From: Coriobacteriaceae bacterium
GTDB taxonomy: Bacteria > Actinomycetota > Coriobacteriia > Coriobacteriales > Coriobacteriaceae
Direction of reading: 5' to 3'
DNA: 64,000 nucleotides
NCBI GenBank assembly: GCA_025757745.1
Contig: CP107217.1
Coordinates: 1,922,001 to 1,986,000, forward strand
This document shows, piece after piece, positions 62,235 to 64,000 of this stretch. The notes under the pieces are model-generated. The model was not told the origin of the DNA. It worked only from the letters and a program-made list of their open reading frames with translations, and did not search any database. The translations under genes were made by a program, and so were the position numbers. Position 1 is the first letter of the stretch; each line of letters opens with the position of its first letter.

Positions 62235-63248
62235 CTACTCGGACTGCCCGCCCTTTTTGGCGTGCTTGGACGGAGCGCTCAGAAAGCGACCCGTCAGATA
62301 GTTCGCCGGGCCGGAAATATCAATCCCCAGTAGCACGTGCCCCAGCCACAAAAACGCCGCGAGCACCAGCAATGGAATCACGCACGAGGTCACGATCATC
62401 ACGATGACGCCTTCGATGAGATCGGTCACTTGCCGCACAATTTCATCGGTCATCTGCTTGGCGCCGCTGGTCACCGACGTGACGAGACCCGAGGCACCGT
62501 CGGCAAGCTGCTCAAGCACGTTCTTGGACTCTGTGGACTCGGTCTTTTTCTTGCTTGTTTTGGAGCTATCGCTATCTGCCGCGCTCGCAGCGTCGGTCGC
62601 CTTTTGCTCGGCCGCCTCGATGCTAACGCGATACGTTTCGTCGACCTTTTGCGACACCCATACGCTTGCAGGCACCAACGCCATGCCAATTATGGCGACC
62701 ACCAGCACACGCGTTGCCACGCGGCGAATGACGCCGCTGGTGCTCCAGCGTCCGTGAATACCAAGCGACACTGCAAAGAGCACCAGCGCAAACGGAATCA
62801 GGATGCCCAGGCCAACCGACCACAAAATAGTCAGCAGATATTTCTCAAGATAGAGCACGGCAAGCACGATACCCAAGTTTCCCGAAAGCTGCGCGAGCTG
62901 CTCGGCAACTGGCGTTCCCGTATCGCCCGGCAGCGCAGTGATACCCGCAGATAGGGCGACGCACGAGGTCGTGAGCGCCAAAACATTGCCCTTCTTTTGA
63001 TCGATGACCTCGATGGTGGAGTCCCAGGTCTTGGTATCGGCAAAATGCGGACGAGCTACAAAGCCCGACAACAGCGCCAGTACCACGAGCGCAACGATAA
63101 AGCCAATCTGCAGTTTTTTGTTTGCGCACACGACATCGGACAGGCTGGGCTGCAGCTCGGTTACCGTCGTGTGCTCGGTTATCTGGACAGGACGCCCATG
63201 AGTCATCTCGTGCGCGTCTCCCTTTTGAATCAATCCGTTGCCCGGCAT
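62235..63248 (-). CDS. Multi-pass membrane protein of unknown function
   Basis: 337 aa, GGAGG before ATG. Five or six hydrophobic helices: IGFIVALVVLALLSGFVA, LGIVLAVLYLEKYLLTIL, ILIPFALVLFAVSLG, VLVVAIIGMALVPASVWV and a last one VIPLLVLAAFLWLGHVLL. A charged Ser/Lys/Glu stretch (SSKTSKKKTESTESK) with coiled-coil character lies outside the membrane. The family is not recognised and no catalytic motif is visible. Monocistronic, between two IS200 copies. Confidence 0.75.
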   Translation of the reverse strand: MPGNGLIQKGDAHEMTHGRPVQITEHTTVTELQPSLSDVVCANKKLQIGFIVALVVLALLSGFVARPHFADTKTWDSTIEVIDQKKGNVLALTTSCVALSAGITALPGDTGTPVAEQLAQLSGNLGIVLAVLYLEKYLLTILWSVGLGILIPFALVLFAVSLGIHGRWSTSGVIRRVATRVLVVAIIGMALVPASVWVSQKVDETYRVSIEAAEQKATDAASAADSDSSKTSKKKTESTESKNVLEQLADGASGLVTSVTSGAKQMTDEIVRQVTDLIEGVIVMIVTSCVIPLLVLAAFLWLGHVLLGIDISGPANYLTGRFLSAPSKHAKKGGQSE

Positions 63249-63365
63249 TTGGATACCTCCTTATTCCGGCCTGTATTGCGGATGGAAGTATACCCACCCA
63301 GCGAAAAACCGAACGGGAGGGCATGCAGAAGCTCCATAACGCTGCTAGTCGAACAGTGCCCTTTC

Positions 63366-63517
63366 AAAACTATGCCGGTTTACTACGGTAAAACCGATAG
63401 GACCGACCACATTTGCTATTAGCAGAAAATGACAAGCTTTCTACCTGTGGCTTTGATAACGCCGTTCTATCCATAGTTGAAAGAATGCGATTCATCGTAG
63501 TAAACCGGCATAGTTTT
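63366..63517. repeat. CCGCAGG-type palindromic element with 22-bp ends
   Basis: AAAACTATGCCGGTTTACTA (from 63366) is repeated inverted, ending at 63517, over 22 bp without mismatch. Its complement aligns with the element at 6118-6252. The gap 63249-63646 holds no gene. Confidence 0.8.
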
Positions 63518-63596
63518 GTAACCGACAGGCCGAGTCGGCACCGCAGCAAACCTAATAACCCGTTTTCTTCCATCCTCAAAGGATCAAATGCATGGC

Positions 63597-63642
63597 AGGA
63601 GTGTCCCTAACTGCCGGCAGATAAGGAACGTCCCCAAGTGCC
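63597..63642 (+). repeat. U-family short repeat, copy 2
   Basis: GGAGTGTCCCTAACTGCCGG, CAGATAAGGAACGTCCCC, AAGTGC; compare 42548-42596. Confidence 0.6.
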
Positions 63643-63646
63643 GGGT

Positions 63647-64000
63647 AAATCAGAACCACCCTTAAAAAGGGTGGTTTGCTCTTAGGGTATAACCCACGGG
63701 CCCCGGGCTCGCGTCTAAAGGTGCGGGCCCGGACTTCGTCCAGGCCTAGTGCATCTTGACCCGTGGCGCGCCGGTCGAACCGGCGGGATCACCCCCTCTT
63801 GAAGGGGTCCTCGTACTCCTTCACGCTCAGCTTGTCCAGCGCGATGTCGTGGGACTCCTGCTCCCTGATGTACTTGGCGATCGTCGCCTCGTTCAGGCCG
63901 ACGGTGGACACGTAGTAGCCCTCCGCCCAGAACTTCCTGTTGCCGAACTTGTACTTGAGGTTGGCGTGCCTGTCGAATATCATCAGCGAGCTCTTCCCCT
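63647..64000 (-). mobile_element. IS200-type element, copy 2 (cut by the window edge)
   Basis: Same 3' end and flank (AAATCAGAACCACCC) as copy 1, near-identical over 350 bp. The 5' half lies outside the window. Confidence 0.8.
63789..64000 (-). CDS. tnpA: IS200-type transposase TnpA, C-terminal part (partial)
   Basis: 70 codons to the window edge. Contains SSLMIFDRHANLKYKFGNRK and the active tyrosine helix EGYYVSTVGLNEATIAKYI. At the edge the G-run is four long, which keeps the frame with the upstream HUH half expected beyond the window, so this copy is probably intact, unlike 61556-62015. Confidence 0.85.
   Translation of the reverse strand, partial: GKSSLMIFDRHANLKYKFGNRKFWAEGYYVSTVGLNEATIAKYIREQESHDIALDKLSVKEYEDPFKRG

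Overview
The window looks like chromosome of a gut coriobacterium, most likely Collinsella. I infer this from the high GC, the actinobacterial gene families and the strictly fermentative, sugar-rich gene set; no database search was possible. No rRNA, tRNA, CRISPR array or prophage was found. Most genes are ordinary housekeeping or carbohydrate genes. The unusual content lies between the genes, which are packed with several families of palindromic repeats and with three kinds of insertion sequence.

Layout. 1-5.1 kb: the tail of a dehydrogenase-like gene, a RelB/PIN toxin-antitoxin pair, an M18 aminopeptidase, an anchored Ntn-type amidase and phosphofructokinase. 5.1-8 kb: two copies of a 320-bp non-coding repeat, palindromes, a small unknown protein and a membrane-bound XRE regulator. 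8-13.6 kb: a response regulator, histidine kinase, ABC ATPase and large FtsX permease. 13.8-20.4 kb: ogt and the aspartate-family genes asd, lysC, thrC and thrB. 20.6-25.4 kb: engB, mtnN, a frame-broken class-A beta-lactamase-like gene, the PFL activase and a DegV protein. 25.6-31.3 kb: a sucrose/fructoside locus (LacI regulator, GH32-like enzyme, PTS IIBC, GH32) with repeated LacI-type operators. 31.4-33.1 kb: an IS110 element inside one palindrome. 33.1-35.5 kb: pyruvate formate-lyase split into two genes, the small one carrying the glycyl-radical domain. 36-40.8 kb: MarR plus a heterodimeric ABC exporter. 41.3-47.3 kb: DAHP synthase, an FtsX-type ABC pair and a Nudix-Vsr fusion. 47.5-52.8 kb: AraC regulator, HAD phosphatase, class II aldolase, DeoR regulator and a flavodiiron protein. 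52.9-61.2 kb: galR, galK-galT (Leloir route) and lacA-lacB-lacC (tagatose-6-phosphate route), split by an IS1111-type element. 61.4-64 kb: two IS200-type tnpA copies around a membrane protein.

How it fits together. Sucrose, fructosides and galactose are fed into glycolysis (pfkA, aldolase). Pyruvate is then cleaved by PFL, whose activase is in the same window. The flavodiiron protein fits O2 protection of this radical metabolism.

Main discovery. One repeat family (called P here; six copies) has a conserved core and long, nearly perfect inverted arms that differ from copy to copy. In at least two copies the arms include an inverted copy of the neighbouring gene's stop-codon region. A second family (Q; three copies) sits directly after stop codons and keeps conserved single-stranded motifs around covarying stems. 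The IS110 element is inserted in a P core and the IS1111-type element in a Q copy. In both, the non-coding end can be folded by eye into a bridge-RNA-like target loop whose two sides match the target it occupies. This suggests RNA-guided transposons specialised on host repeat families.
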